Assembly: GCA_013153755.1 (NCBI GenBank)
Contig: JAADDU010000179.1
Span: 1 to 7,354, forward strand
Source of the DNA: Campylobacterota bacterium
GTDB taxonomy: Bacteria; Campylobacterota; Campylobacteria; Campylobacterales; Sulfurimonadaceae
DNA length: 7,354 nucleotides
Reading direction: 5' to 3'
Shown here: one piece after another, positions 1 to 6,819 of the stretch
How the letters are laid out: each line of letters opens with the position of its first letter
Numbering within the stretch: position 1 is the first letter of the stretch
The notes under the pieces: generated by a model
Told to the model about the DNA's origin: nothing
What the model saw: the letters and a program-made list of their open reading frames with translations, nothing else
Databases searched by the model: none
Position numbers and translations under genes: made by a program

Positions 1-1
1 A

Positions 2-532
2 AAACCATCTATTTAAACTATACAAGTTCTGGCTGATTTTACTTTTTCCCAGCTTCATGTAGCTATCCAGATAGCTTTTGAGTGGCAAAATGTTTATTTG
101 CATATATTTGATATAGATGGTGAGAAGATTGGGATAGATGATGATGAAGCTTTTGTTCCATTGTTAGATGAAATACAAATAAGACTATATAAAAAAATAC
201 ACTCTATAAAACAAAAATTTTATTATACTTATAATTTTGGAGATAATTTGGAACATAGTATAGTAGTAATGAAAATATTGGATAAAAAAGCAAATACTAC
301 TTATCCAAGATGTGTACGAGGTGCAAGAAACTCAATACCTGAAGATATAGGAGGTATTTTGGAATTTATGGAGTTTAAAGAAATTATATATGACAAAAAC
401 CATCCGATGTATAAAGAGATGCAAGAGTGCTATGAGTGGGACGGATATGATGAAGATAATTTTGATAAAAAATTATTAAATCAAGAGTATAAAGAGTTTG
501 ATAATATTTGTAAGTATTTTGATGAGATTTAA
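2..532 (+). pseudogene. pRiA4b ORF-3-like protein, N-terminus interrupted by an in-frame stop; runs off left edge
   Basis: From residue 1 of the open part (TTG at 98) to the end, the protein resembles the plasmid pRiA4b ORF-3-like family (PF07929). It has a YTYNFGDNLEHSIVV segment, then YPRCVRGARNSIPEDIGG, then a HPMYKEMQ/EWDGYDEDNFD tail, in the usual family order. The same frame upstream of 98 continues the family pattern (VLADFTFSQLHVAIQIAFEW, bases 26-85), so a start at 98 would cut off conserved sequence. Going further back, the frame reads K-P-S-I and then TAA at 14-16, where the family normally has a KPPIWRR-like stretch. No ATG or GTG start lies between the stop and base 98. I infer a nonsense or small-deletion pseudogene, possibly a TGG-AAA pair reduced to TAA by loss of three bases. 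A sequencing error or an unusual start (CTG at 29, TTG at 98) remains possible. The molecular role of this family is not established. The gene is unrelated in content to the CRISPR operon downstream. Confidence 0.62.
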
Positions 533-568
533 TAAACCTTTTTCATAAAACTTTAATCCAAATCACAC

Positions 569-574
569 TATACT
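569..574 (+). promoter_or_regulatory. possible -10 box (TATACT) upstream of the ATPase gene
   Basis: TATACT lies 28 bases before the ATG at 603 in the only intergenic gap of any size (533-602). It differs from TATAAT at one position. No good -35 hexamer is seen at the expected distance, which fits the weak -35 of Campylobacterota housekeeping promoters but also leaves the call weak. An AGGA ribosome site follows at 592-595, seven bases before the start codon. No terminator hairpin for the upstream gene is visible in the gap. Confidence 0.35.
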
Positions 575-602
575 GTAACATAACATTATGTAGGAAAACA
601 GT

Positions 603-1928
603 ATGTTTATAAACAGAACCAAAGAATTAGAAATTTTAAATCGTGAGTATGATAAAAAAGATGCTACATTTAGTGTGATATATGGTAGAAGGAGAGTAGG
701 TAAAACTGCTCTTATCTCTGAGTTTATTAAAGATAAGTCAAGTATATATCTCTATGCTACACAAGATAGTTTGACTATACAGTTAGATATGTTAACTCAG
801 CAGATCAAAGAGTTTGCAAATCCACAGATAAGAGACTATCTGAACTTTAAAACATTTGAAGAGGCATTTGAGTTTATCTCTAAGTTAGAGTTGGATAGTA
901 AACTAGTTATTGTGATAGATGAGTATCAAAACTTGGTTTATAAAGATAAAGTTTTTTCTTCGAAACTACAAAGAGTTTGGGATATGTATATGCAACACTC
1001 TCAAATCTTTTTGATACTTTGTGGCTCTACACTTTCTATGATACAGTCGGAGGTTTTAAACTACTCAGCACCTTTGTATGGGCGAAGGACAAGTAACATA
1101 CATCTAAAAGAGCTTAACTTTTGTTATATCAAGGATTTTATCCCACATACAGATAGACTTACACAGATGCAAATATATAGCTCTTTTGGAACGATACCAA
1201 AGTACCTTATAGAGTATGATAGTGAGTTGAATTTTATAGAAAATGTGAAGCAAAATATCTTAGATAAAAACAGTTATCTATATAGTGAGGGTAACTTTTT
1301 GCTCAAAGATGAGATAAGTGATAGTACAACATACTTCTCTATACTTTTGAGTATATCAAATGGTAACAGGAAGATAGGAGCCATAGCTTCAAGCTTAGGG
1401 GTTAATTCATCTTATCTTAGCAAATACATGCTAAAACTTATAGAGCTTGGTTTTGTAGAAAAAGAGATACCTATAACTGAAAAAAATCCATCCAAATCCA
1501 AAATGGGACTATACAAGATAAAAGATAAGTTTTTGAACTTTTGGTTTTTTTATGTGTATAAAAACTATAACTACCTAGAGATAGGTCTTGTAGAGTATGT
1601 TATCAAAGAGATAGAGACAAACTTCAATGATAGATTTGTATCTTTTGCTTTTGAAGAATACATAAAAGAACAGATACTACTAAATCCCACAAAGTATCTA
1701 AGCTTTGTACCACTAAAAGTAGGCAGATGGTGGAACCATAAAGAAGAGATAGACTTGGTAGCATATGATGATGAACATATAGCATTTATAGAGTGTAAAT
1801 GGCAAAATAAAGTAAACAAAGATACGATCAAAGAACAACTCATAGCTAAATCACGAGATTTGATAAAAGATAAAAAAGCTTTTTATATTGTCTTGAGTAA
1901 AGAAGAGTATCTAAAAGGTGATATATAG
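603..1928 (+). CDS. AAA+/STAND-like ATPase with winged helix and C-terminal DUF234 PD-(D/E)XK-type nuclease domain
   Basis: This 441-residue protein has the layout of the stand-alone archaeal/bacterial ATPases carrying a DUF234 C-terminus, and its length is usual for them. The Walker A motif is GRRRVGKT (28-35). Walker B is VIVIDEYQ, with D106 and E107. A sensor-like LCGST sits at 138-143, and YGRRT (159-163) is a likely arginine-finger region. Residues about 245-290 form a winged helix-turn-helix (IGAIASSLGVNSSYLSKYM). The family's FLNFWFF segment is at about 310-316. Near the C-terminus, EEIDLVAYDDEHIAFIECKW gives D384, E397 and K399, the D-x(n)-ExK pattern of PD-(D/E)XK nucleases. No signal peptide or membrane segment is seen. 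Its cellular role is unknown, and such genes occur widely outside CRISPR loci. It ends 39 bases before cas10 with no terminator between, so read-through into the operon is possible. A functional link to the CRISPR system is not shown. Confidence 0.85.
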   Translation: MFINRTKELEILNREYDKKDATFSVIYGRRRVGKTALISEFIKDKSSIYLYATQDSLTIQLDMLTQQIKEFANPQIRDYLNFKTFEEAFEFISKLELDSKLVIVIDEYQNLVYKDKVFSSKLQRVWDMYMQHSQIFLILCGSTLSMIQSEVLNYSAPLYGRRTSNIHLKELNFCYIKDFIPHTDRLTQMQIYSSFGTIPKYLIEYDSELNFIENVKQNILDKNSYLYSEGNFLLKDEISDSTTYFSILLSISNGNRKIGAIASSLGVNSSYLSKYMLKLIELGFVEKEIPITEKNPSKSKMGLYKIKDKFLNFWFFYVYKNYNYLEIGLVEYVIKEIETNFNDRFVSFAFEEYIKEQILLNPTKYLSFVPLKVGRWWNHKEEIDLVAYDDEHIAFIECKWQNKVNKDTIKEQLIAKSRDLIKDKKAFYIVLSKEEYLKGDI

Positions 1929-1955
1929 CTCAAAATAGAGTAAAATAGAAGTAAA

Positions 1956-1961
1956 AAGGAG
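1956..1961 (+). promoter_or_regulatory. ribosome binding site that fixes the GTG start of cas10
   Basis: AAGGAG ends six bases before GTG at 1968, and the protein from that GTG begins directly with the conserved Cas10 Palm1 start. A TAAAAT at 1941-1946 could serve as a -10 for the operon, but it sits so close that the leader would be very short. The rest of the 39-base gap shows no hairpin or repeat. Confidence 0.7.
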
Positions 1962-1967
1962 AAAATC

Positions 1968-3479
1968 GTGAGTAAATATCTATATGGAGCAAGTATCCAA
2001 GGGATACAGGGGTTTATATTTGAAACCAATAAGTTACAAGAGATTGTTGGGGCGAGTGATTTGATTGAGTGGTTTTGCTCGGAAGGCTTTTTAGCAAGGT
2101 TCTCTAAAGATTATGAGGTTCAAATTACTAAAAAAGATATAGTTCGTAATGCAGGTGGAAATATCAGGATAGTTTTTGAAAAACTTGATGAGTTAGAAAA
2201 GATGGTTAGAGAATTTCCTAAATATATTATGCAAAAAGCTTATGGTATCACTATCTCACAAGCAGTTGTTGAGTTTGAAGAGGGAGAGTATCTTGAGAAA
2301 AAAGATGAATTAGAGCATCAATTAAGTAAAGCTAGAAATCAAGCTATTATGCCTTTAGATGCTAGATTTGCTTTGATGAAACAGACACCAAGAACAGGTA
2401 AACCTGCTTTTAAATCAGAAACTTATGATAAAGGTACTCAAAAAGAGAGAATAGAGTATTTTGATAAAGGAAATTGGCAGAAGAAGAGCAATAGAGATGA
2501 TGCTTGGTTAAATATTTTATTGAATAAACTAAATCTAAAAGAGTATGCTAATCAATTTTCTATTGATATGGATAAGATAGCCAATACCAATAATAAAGTA
2601 GCTGTTATTCATGCTGATGGTAATAAGATGGGGTTAATGCTTCAACAGATGAATAAAGATTTAAAAGCTAAAGAAGATGGTGAGATACAAAAAATTTTTA
2701 AAGAGTTTTCTCATGCTATAACAAAATCTACAAATAGTGCAGTAGAAAAAGCTTTTATAGAAACATTTGATACTAACAGTGAAACTATTAAGTTTAGACC
2801 AATAGTTATCGGTGGAGATGATGTAACTGTTATTTGTGATGCAAATAGAGCATTAGAGTTTACAAAAGCTTTTTTAGAAGCATTTGAAGATAATACAAAG
2901 AAGAATTTTAAAGAGAGCAATTTGGACAAATATGCTAAAAAACTAACTGCCTGTGCAGGTATCTCATTTTGTAACTCAAAATTTCCTTTTCATTATGCTG
3001 TTGATTTGGCTGAACATCTTTGTAGCTATGCTAAAGAAAAATCAAATAGAGAGGCATCTTGTTTAGCATTTCATAATATTCAAAGCTCCTTTGTTGAAGA
3101 TTATCAAACCTATATTAAGCAAGAGCTGACAACGAAAGAGGGAATAGAACTTTTGTTTGCTCCATACTTTATAAAACACGAACCCAAAATAGAAACTCTT
3201 ATAGAACTCCATAAACTCTTTAGTGGTGGTGATATTTCATTAGGAAAATATAGAGAATGGTTGAGTGAACTGCATAAAAACCAAGAGTATGCAGAGTTGT
3301 TTTTAGAGAGAGTTGATAGTGTATTAAAATCAAAAAATCCTAAAAAATATGATGATATAGATAAAAAACTACAAGAGCTAAATAGCAATTTAAAACTTAA
3401 TAGTTTGATAGTTGAGAATAAAACCCCAATGCAAGATATTCTACAACTCAAATCAGTAATGGGAGGGAGTGAGTTATGA
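1968..3479 (+). CDS. cas10: Cas10 large subunit of a type III CRISPR effector, HD-less, GGDD cyclase motif intact
   Basis: This 503-residue protein is the signature subunit of type III CRISPR complexes and should convert ATP to cyclic oligoadenylate when target RNA is bound. It opens at once with the Palm1 segment ASIQGIQGFIFETNKLQEIV, with no N-terminal HD domain, so the usual ssDNA-cutting activity is absent. This explains its short length against typical HD-bearing Cas10 proteins. Palm2 starts at about 210 with KVAVIHADGNKMG (D217 a likely metal ligand). The cyclase motif IGGDD has G282-G283-D284-D285, and CAGISF (from C329) followed by a KFPFHYAVDLAEHL helix completes the palm. Residues about 385-503 are helical, like the Cas10 D4 domain. 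The linker between the palms (about 130-200) has no CxxC pair, so the common zinc site appears lost. The GTG start is set by the AAGGAG at 1956-1961. The stop overlaps the next ATG (ATGA). A stand-alone GGDEF cyclase is excluded by the fold order and neighbours. Confidence 0.93.
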   Translation: MSKYLYGASIQGIQGFIFETNKLQEIVGASDLIEWFCSEGFLARFSKDYEVQITKKDIVRNAGGNIRIVFEKLDELEKMVREFPKYIMQKAYGITISQAVVEFEEGEYLEKKDELEHQLSKARNQAIMPLDARFALMKQTPRTGKPAFKSETYDKGTQKERIEYFDKGNWQKKSNRDDAWLNILLNKLNLKEYANQFSIDMDKIANTNNKVAVIHADGNKMGLMLQQMNKDLKAKEDGEIQKIFKEFSHAITKSTNSAVEKAFIETFDTNSETIKFRPIVIGGDDVTVICDANRALEFTKAFLEAFEDNTKKNFKESNLDKYAKKLTACAGISFCNSKFPFHYAVDLAEHLCSYAKEKSNREASCLAFHNIQSSFVEDYQTYIKQELTTKEGIELLFAPYFIKHEPKIETLIELHKLFSGGDISLGKYREWLSELHKNQEYAELFLERVDSVLKSKNPKKYDDIDKKLQELNSNLKLNSLIVENKTPMQDILQLKSVMGGSEL

Positions 3480-4042
3480 AAATAGAGATAGAGTTTTTTA
3501 CCTATTGGCACTGTGGAAGTGGTAGCAGTGGAGGAAGTAGAGTTGATGCTTTAGTAGCACGAGACAATAATGGATTGCCTTATATCCCTGCTAAAACATT
3601 AAAAGGGCATATACGAGAGATGGCAGAAAGTTTGGGAGATTGTACTTTTGTAAATGAGTGTTTTGGTGGAAGTTCAAATGATGGTAAAGATGGGAAAGAG
3701 AGAGATATCTGTTATGATAAAAAGTATAGAGGAAAAGAGGGGAAATGCTACTTTTCTAATGCCATTATAGAAGAGAAGATAGATAAAACATTAAGCTCAT
3801 ATCTATTTACAACAATTAGTTCTACTAAAATAGATGATAATGGTTTAGCTGATAATAAAACTCTAAGAGAGATAGAGGTGGTTGTTCCTTTAAAACTTTA
3901 TGCTGTTATAGAGTTTGAAGAAGATGTAAAAGAATATAAAGAGTTAATGAAACTAGCTTTTAGTCAAGTTAAACGAATTGGTTTAAATAGAACTAGAGGT
4001 TTAGGCAGATGTGAGATAAAAGAGGTAAAAGATAATGGTTAG
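3476..4042 (+). CDS. cas7: small Cas7-type RAMP protein (Csm3-like) with putative catalytic Asp and four-Cys zinc-finger-like insert
   Basis: This 188-residue protein is a single RAMP-fold Cas7 subunit, expected to bind crRNA in the complex backbone. The N-terminal motif reads GGSRVDALVARDNNGLPYIP followed by AKTLKGHIR. D24 lines up by eye with the Csm3 aspartate that cuts target RNA at 6-nt steps, and LPYIPAKTLKG is the family's RNA-binding segment. The C-terminal glycine-rich loop is RIGLNRTRGLGRCEI (167-181). Between them, C56, C62, C79 and C91 surround a charged, Gly/Lys/Asp-rich stretch and end at KCYFSNA, the place where Cas7 proteins usually have a LFG...FSDA segment. This suggests zinc binding. 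It is shorter than typical Csm3 or Cmr4. The ATG overlaps the cas10 stop by four bases, with a GGGAG ribosome site six bases upstream inside cas10. Catalysis and zinc binding are inferred from pattern only. Confidence 0.85.
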   Translation: MKIEIEFFTYWHCGSGSSGGSRVDALVARDNNGLPYIPAKTLKGHIREMAESLGDCTFVNECFGGSSNDGKDGKERDICYDKKYRGKEGKCYFSNAIIEEKIDKTLSSYLFTTISSTKIDDNGLADNKTLREIEVVVPLKLYAVIEFEEDVKEYKELMKLAFSQVKRIGLNRTRGLGRCEIKEVKDNG

Positions 4043-5516
4043 ATTAAATTTTGTCTGTGAGTTTAAAAGTGATATAGTTCTTCATAGTTCCTCTAATATA
4101 GAGGGGAAAATTGATAGATTTGATTATATAGCAGGATCAAACTTTTTGGGAATGGTAGCACGAAAATATCCAGATTTTGGAAGTGATGCTTTTGAGATTT
4201 TTCATAGTGGGGTTGTTCGTTTTGGAGATGGGCATATTTTAAAAGATAATCAAGAGACTTTTCAAGTTCCTTTTGCTTGGTTTGCTCCTAAAGGAGTTTC
4301 ATTGGAAAAAGCTTTGAGTATTGGAGAATTATACAATGAACACTTTTTAACCAAAGAGCAATATGATAACTTTATCAAAGAAAACAAACAACCAAAACAG
4401 CAAAGAGTAGGGTTTGTAACAGCTAATGGAGAGTTAGCAAAGTTATCTCATAACTATAGACAAAAATCTGCTTATGATAAATATAACCGTCGTTCAAAAG
4501 ATAGTGCTATGTTTGGTTATTACTCTTTACCAAAAGGTACAAAATGGGCTTTTAGTGTAGAGATGGATAGTGATGAGTATAAAGATAAAATCATAGAACT
4601 TTTAGAAAGTAGCAAAAGATTAGGTAAGTCACGAAGTGCAGAGTATGGAAGAGTGAAAATAACTTTTGTAGATGAAGAGCAAAAAAAGTTTATAGAGCAA
4701 GATTTAAGACAAGCTATTGAGATTAAAGATAAGCATTATATTTTTCTTTATGCTCAAAGTCGTTTAGCCCTAACCAATAACAGTATAAATAGCTACAAGT
4801 TTGATTTAGCTTCACTTCAATTAGAGGAACCTTGTAAAATAGCTTGGGATAAATCACAAATCAGAACTTCACGCTATACCCCTTATGTTTTTATTAGAGA
4901 AAATAGAGACCCTGAACGCTTGGTTATAGATAAGGGGAGTGTTATCGCTATTGAAGTGAGTAAAGATTTTGATGTAGAAGCTTATAGTAAAAGAGTGGAG
5001 AGAGGATTGGGACTATATCTAAGTGAGGGACATGGTAAAGTAGTAGTCAATCCCAAATTTTTAACAGATAAAAATCCAAAATTTAAAAATCTTAAAACCT
5101 ACTTTGTATCGGAATCGGAGGCTTTAGCCCCAAAAAAAGGAGCAATTAACCAATGGTTACAGGCTCAACAAAAACAAGAAGAACAAAACTATAAACTTCT
5201 AAAAGAAGTAAAAGAGTTTATCAAAAATTATAAAAAAGAAATTAGAAATAAAAAATCTCAATGGGGACAAATTCGTTCACTATGTAGTGCTTATACAACA
5301 GATAAAACTATCTATAAAGCACTTTTTAGTGAAAAAATGGCTAATAATCATAAAGAGGGCTTTTTATTGCATGGTCAAGCCAAAGATAAATGGAGTAAGT
5401 ATTTAATTGAAGCACTAACAAATAGAGCTAATAAAGATAATTACCATACCTTTATAAAACTACTCTCTATCTATGCACCAAAAGAAGATGACAAAAAAGG
5501 AGAGAACAATGAGTAA
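4035..5516 (+). CDS. csx10: Csx10-like (Cas5-group) RAMP protein with a helical, Cas11-like C-terminal extension
   Basis: This 493-residue protein carries two RAMP-like units and a helical tail. The first unit has FDYIAGSNFLGMVARKY (29-45), a RAMP signature, followed by FHSGVVRFGDGHI, and ends in the glycine-rich loop KRLGKSRSAEYGRVKI (194-208). The second (about 230-345) ends in ERGLGLYLSEGHGKVVVNP, with G324, G326, G332 and G334. Position in a III-D-type operon and this layout fit Csx10, the Cas5-like subunit expected to hold the crRNA 5' handle and contact Cas10. Residues about 369-493 lack RAMP motifs and are rich in Lys, Glu and Gln. They include SQWGQIRSL (408-416) and look all-helical, so they may supply the Cas11 small-subunit role. 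The gene overlaps its upstream neighbour by 8 nt and its downstream neighbour by 8 nt. Membership of the RAMP superfamily is firm. The precise Csx10 label is less so, and the Cas11 assignment is inference. Confidence 0.72.
   Translation: MVRLNFVCEFKSDIVLHSSSNIEGKIDRFDYIAGSNFLGMVARKYPDFGSDAFEIFHSGVVRFGDGHILKDNQETFQVPFAWFAPKGVSLEKALSIGELYNEHFLTKEQYDNFIKENKQPKQQRVGFVTANGELAKLSHNYRQKSAYDKYNRRSKDSAMFGYYSLPKGTKWAFSVEMDSDEYKDKIIELLESSKRLGKSRSAEYGRVKITFVDEEQKKFIEQDLRQAIEIKDKHYIFLYAQSRLALTNNSINSYKFDLASLQLEEPCKIAWDKSQIRTSRYTPYVFIRENRDPERLVIDKGSVIAIEVSKDFDVEAYSKRVERGLGLYLSEGHGKVVVNPKFLTDKNPKFKNLKTYFVSESEALAPKKGAINQWLQAQQKQEEQNYKLLKEVKEFIKNYKKEIRNKKSQWGQIRSLCSAYTTDKTIYKALFSEKMANNHKEGFLLHGQAKDKWSKYLIEALTNRANKDNYHTFIKLLSIYAPKEDDKKGENNE
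5497..5502 (+). promoter_or_regulatory. ribosome binding site selecting the ATG at 5509 for the double-Cas7 gene
   Basis: AAGGAG lies six bases before ATG 5509, the same spacing as at cas10. The longer in-frame ATG at 5473 has no such site, and its extra 12 residues (MHQKKMTKKERT) are only a read of the preceding gene's end in another frame. Confidence 0.85.
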
Positions 5517-6819
5517 ACTATATAACTATCGTTTTGTAGCACAGATTGTATTGGAAGCTACCACACCACTCAAAACTGCTAGTGGAAAGAGTGATTTTTT
5601 TGTTGATGCTCCTGTTTTGAAAGATTGGAATGGATTGCCTATGATTTTAGGAACTTCTATCGCAGGGGTGCTTAGAAAATCGTTTGAAGAAGAGAAAGCA
5701 AATGAGATTTTTGGAAAAGATAATGGCTCTAGGCTTTTAGTATCTAATGCTCATTTGTTAGATGAAAATCAAAAGCTCTATCACTCTTTGGGATTACCCA
5801 ATAGTGAGTTTTTAGATAAATATAACAACCTACCCATAAGAGAACATACAGCCATTACCCATAAGGGGATAGCCAAAAAGCATAGTAAATTTGATGAAGA
5901 GGTAGTATTTGCAGGTAGTCGTTTTAAATTTGAACTTGAATTTTTGGGAGATAAAGAGGAAGATGAAGAGATTTGGCAAAAGATTTTAGCGTTATTAAAC
6001 TCGCCACTCTTTAGACTTGGAGGAGGAAGTACTAAAGGGTTTGGAGAGATGAGAGTTGTCTCTTGTTTAGAGAGTAGCTATATCATCGGTAAAGATTATC
6101 AAGATAAACCTAGTGATTTAAATATAAGTGTTGGAGAAGAGAAAAAACTATCAAATAATAGTAGTAAGCAGGTTTGTATATATAAAATCAATATAAAACC
6201 AGATAGTTTCTTTAGTTTTGGAGCAGGATTTGGAGATGATGAGGTTGATGATATATTTGTGACTGAAGAGATAGTTAAGTGGAAAGATAACAAAGGAGAG
6301 TTTAGTCAAAAACAGATACTTTTACCTGCTTCATCACTTAAAGGTGCTTTATCTCATAGAGTGGCTTTTTATTACAATAAGCTAAAAGGTAATTTTATAG
6401 AGACGATTACGGAAGCTGTTGAAGAGTATATTGGTGAAAATAATCCAGCTGTAGCAACCATTTTTGGAGCTTCTAAAAGCCATAAGCATGAGGGAAAAGG
6501 AAAAGCACTTTTCTCTGATGTGTTTCAAGAGTTCAAAGAAGATGAGGTGAAGATTTTTGACCATGTAAAGATAGATAGATTTACAGGTGGGGCGATAGAG
6601 AGTGCTTTGTATAATGAGAAAGTAGTAGACCAAAGAGATAGTTGGAATATAGAGATAATCTTGGCTAAAGAGATAGATGATGATGATATAAGAAAAGCTT
6701 TTGAAAAGACACTAGATGATTTGTGTGAGGGATTACTTCCATTGGGAGGAAAAGTCAATCGTGGTCATGGGATTTTTGAGGGTAGTTGGATAAAGGAGGG
6801 GTGTGATGTTAAAAAGTAG
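5509..6819 (+). CDS. tandem Cas7-Cas7 fusion RAMP protein of a type III-D-like complex
   Basis: The preferred start gives 436 residues with two complete Cas7/Csm3-like units in one chain. Unit 1 (about 8-185) has FFVDAPVLKDWNGLPMILG followed by TSIAGVLR, with D33 in the place of the Csm3 catalytic aspartate. It then has REHTAITHKG and a FDEEVVFAGSRFKFEL segment, and the glycine-rich loop RLGGGSTKGFGEMRV (169-183). Unit 2 (about 221-428) has an acidic loop GFGDDEVDDIFVTEE (240-254, with D247 and D248 as candidates), LLPASSLKGALSHR (271-284), TIFGASKSHK, HVKIDRFTGGAIESALYNEK (352-371) and the loop GGKVNRGHGIFEG. Residues 186-220 form a linker rich in Asp, Ser and Asn. Two Cas7 repeats in one protein imply that one chain fills two adjacent backbone positions. 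It overlaps the csx10-like gene by 8 nt. Cas7 identity is strong for both halves. Whether the second unit cuts RNA is uncertain. Confidence 0.87.
   Translation: MSKLYNYRFVAQIVLEATTPLKTASGKSDFFVDAPVLKDWNGLPMILGTSIAGVLRKSFEEEKANEIFGKDNGSRLLVSNAHLLDENQKLYHSLGLPNSEFLDKYNNLPIREHTAITHKGIAKKHSKFDEEVVFAGSRFKFELEFLGDKEEDEEIWQKILALLNSPLFRLGGGSTKGFGEMRVVSCLESSYIIGKDYQDKPSDLNISVGEEKKLSNNSSKQVCIYKINIKPDSFFSFGAGFGDDEVDDIFVTEEIVKWKDNKGEFSQKQILLPASSLKGALSHRVAFYYNKLKGNFIETITEAVEEYIGENNPAVATIFGASKSHKHEGKGKALFSDVFQEFKEDEVKIFDHVKIDRFTGGAIESALYNEKVVDQRDSWNIEIILAKEIDDDDIRKAFEKTLDDLCEGLLPLGGKVNRGHGIFEGSWIKEGCDVKK
6793..6798 (+). promoter_or_regulatory. ribosome binding site favouring ATG 6806 over GTG 6803
   Basis: AAGGAG, followed by GGG, ends seven bases before ATG 6806 but only four before GTG 6803. 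The site lies inside the end of the upstream gene, suiting translational coupling. Confidence 0.7.

Noticed and set aside
533..602. CRISPR repeat, tRNA or terminator in the intergenic gap
   Set aside because: No repeated unit, cloverleaf or GC-rich hairpin with a T-run is seen. Only a possible -10 box and a ribosome site are supportable.
1571..1843. 90-codon open frame on the minus strand inside the ATPase gene
   Set aside because: It lies wholly within a well-supported gene, is Ser/Leu/Ile-rich with no family resemblance, and covers the nuclease domain on the opposite strand.
1968..3479. Reading the GGDD protein as a stand-alone diguanylate cyclase
   Set aside because: The motif is GGDD rather than GGDEF, a Cas10 Palm1 precedes it, and all following genes are RAMP-type Cas proteins.
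3110..3511. 133-codon minus-strand open frame across the cas10/cas7 junction
   Set aside because: It is the complement of conserved Cas10 helical sequence, has Ser/Phe/Leu-rich composition typical of antisense reads in AT-rich genes, and lacks motifs.
3476..4042. Naming the small Cas7 outright as csm3 or cmr4
   Set aside because: It is shorter than both, has a four-Cys insert, and the operon lacks the rest of a III-A or III-B set, so only the general Cas7 label is supported.
5473..5508. Upstream ATG extending the double-Cas7 protein by 12 residues
   Set aside because: No ribosome site precedes it, its residues are lysine-rich filler read out of frame from the previous gene, and ATG 5509 has a perfect AAGGAG at six bases.
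6099..6758. Three minus-strand open frames inside the double-Cas7 gene
   Set aside because: They overlap one another and conserved Cas7 motifs on the + strand. Their composition is that of shadow frames.
6803..6805. GTG start one codon before ATG 6806
   Set aside because: Spacing to the AAGGAG is only four bases, and the adjacent ATG has better spacing. The difference is one residue.
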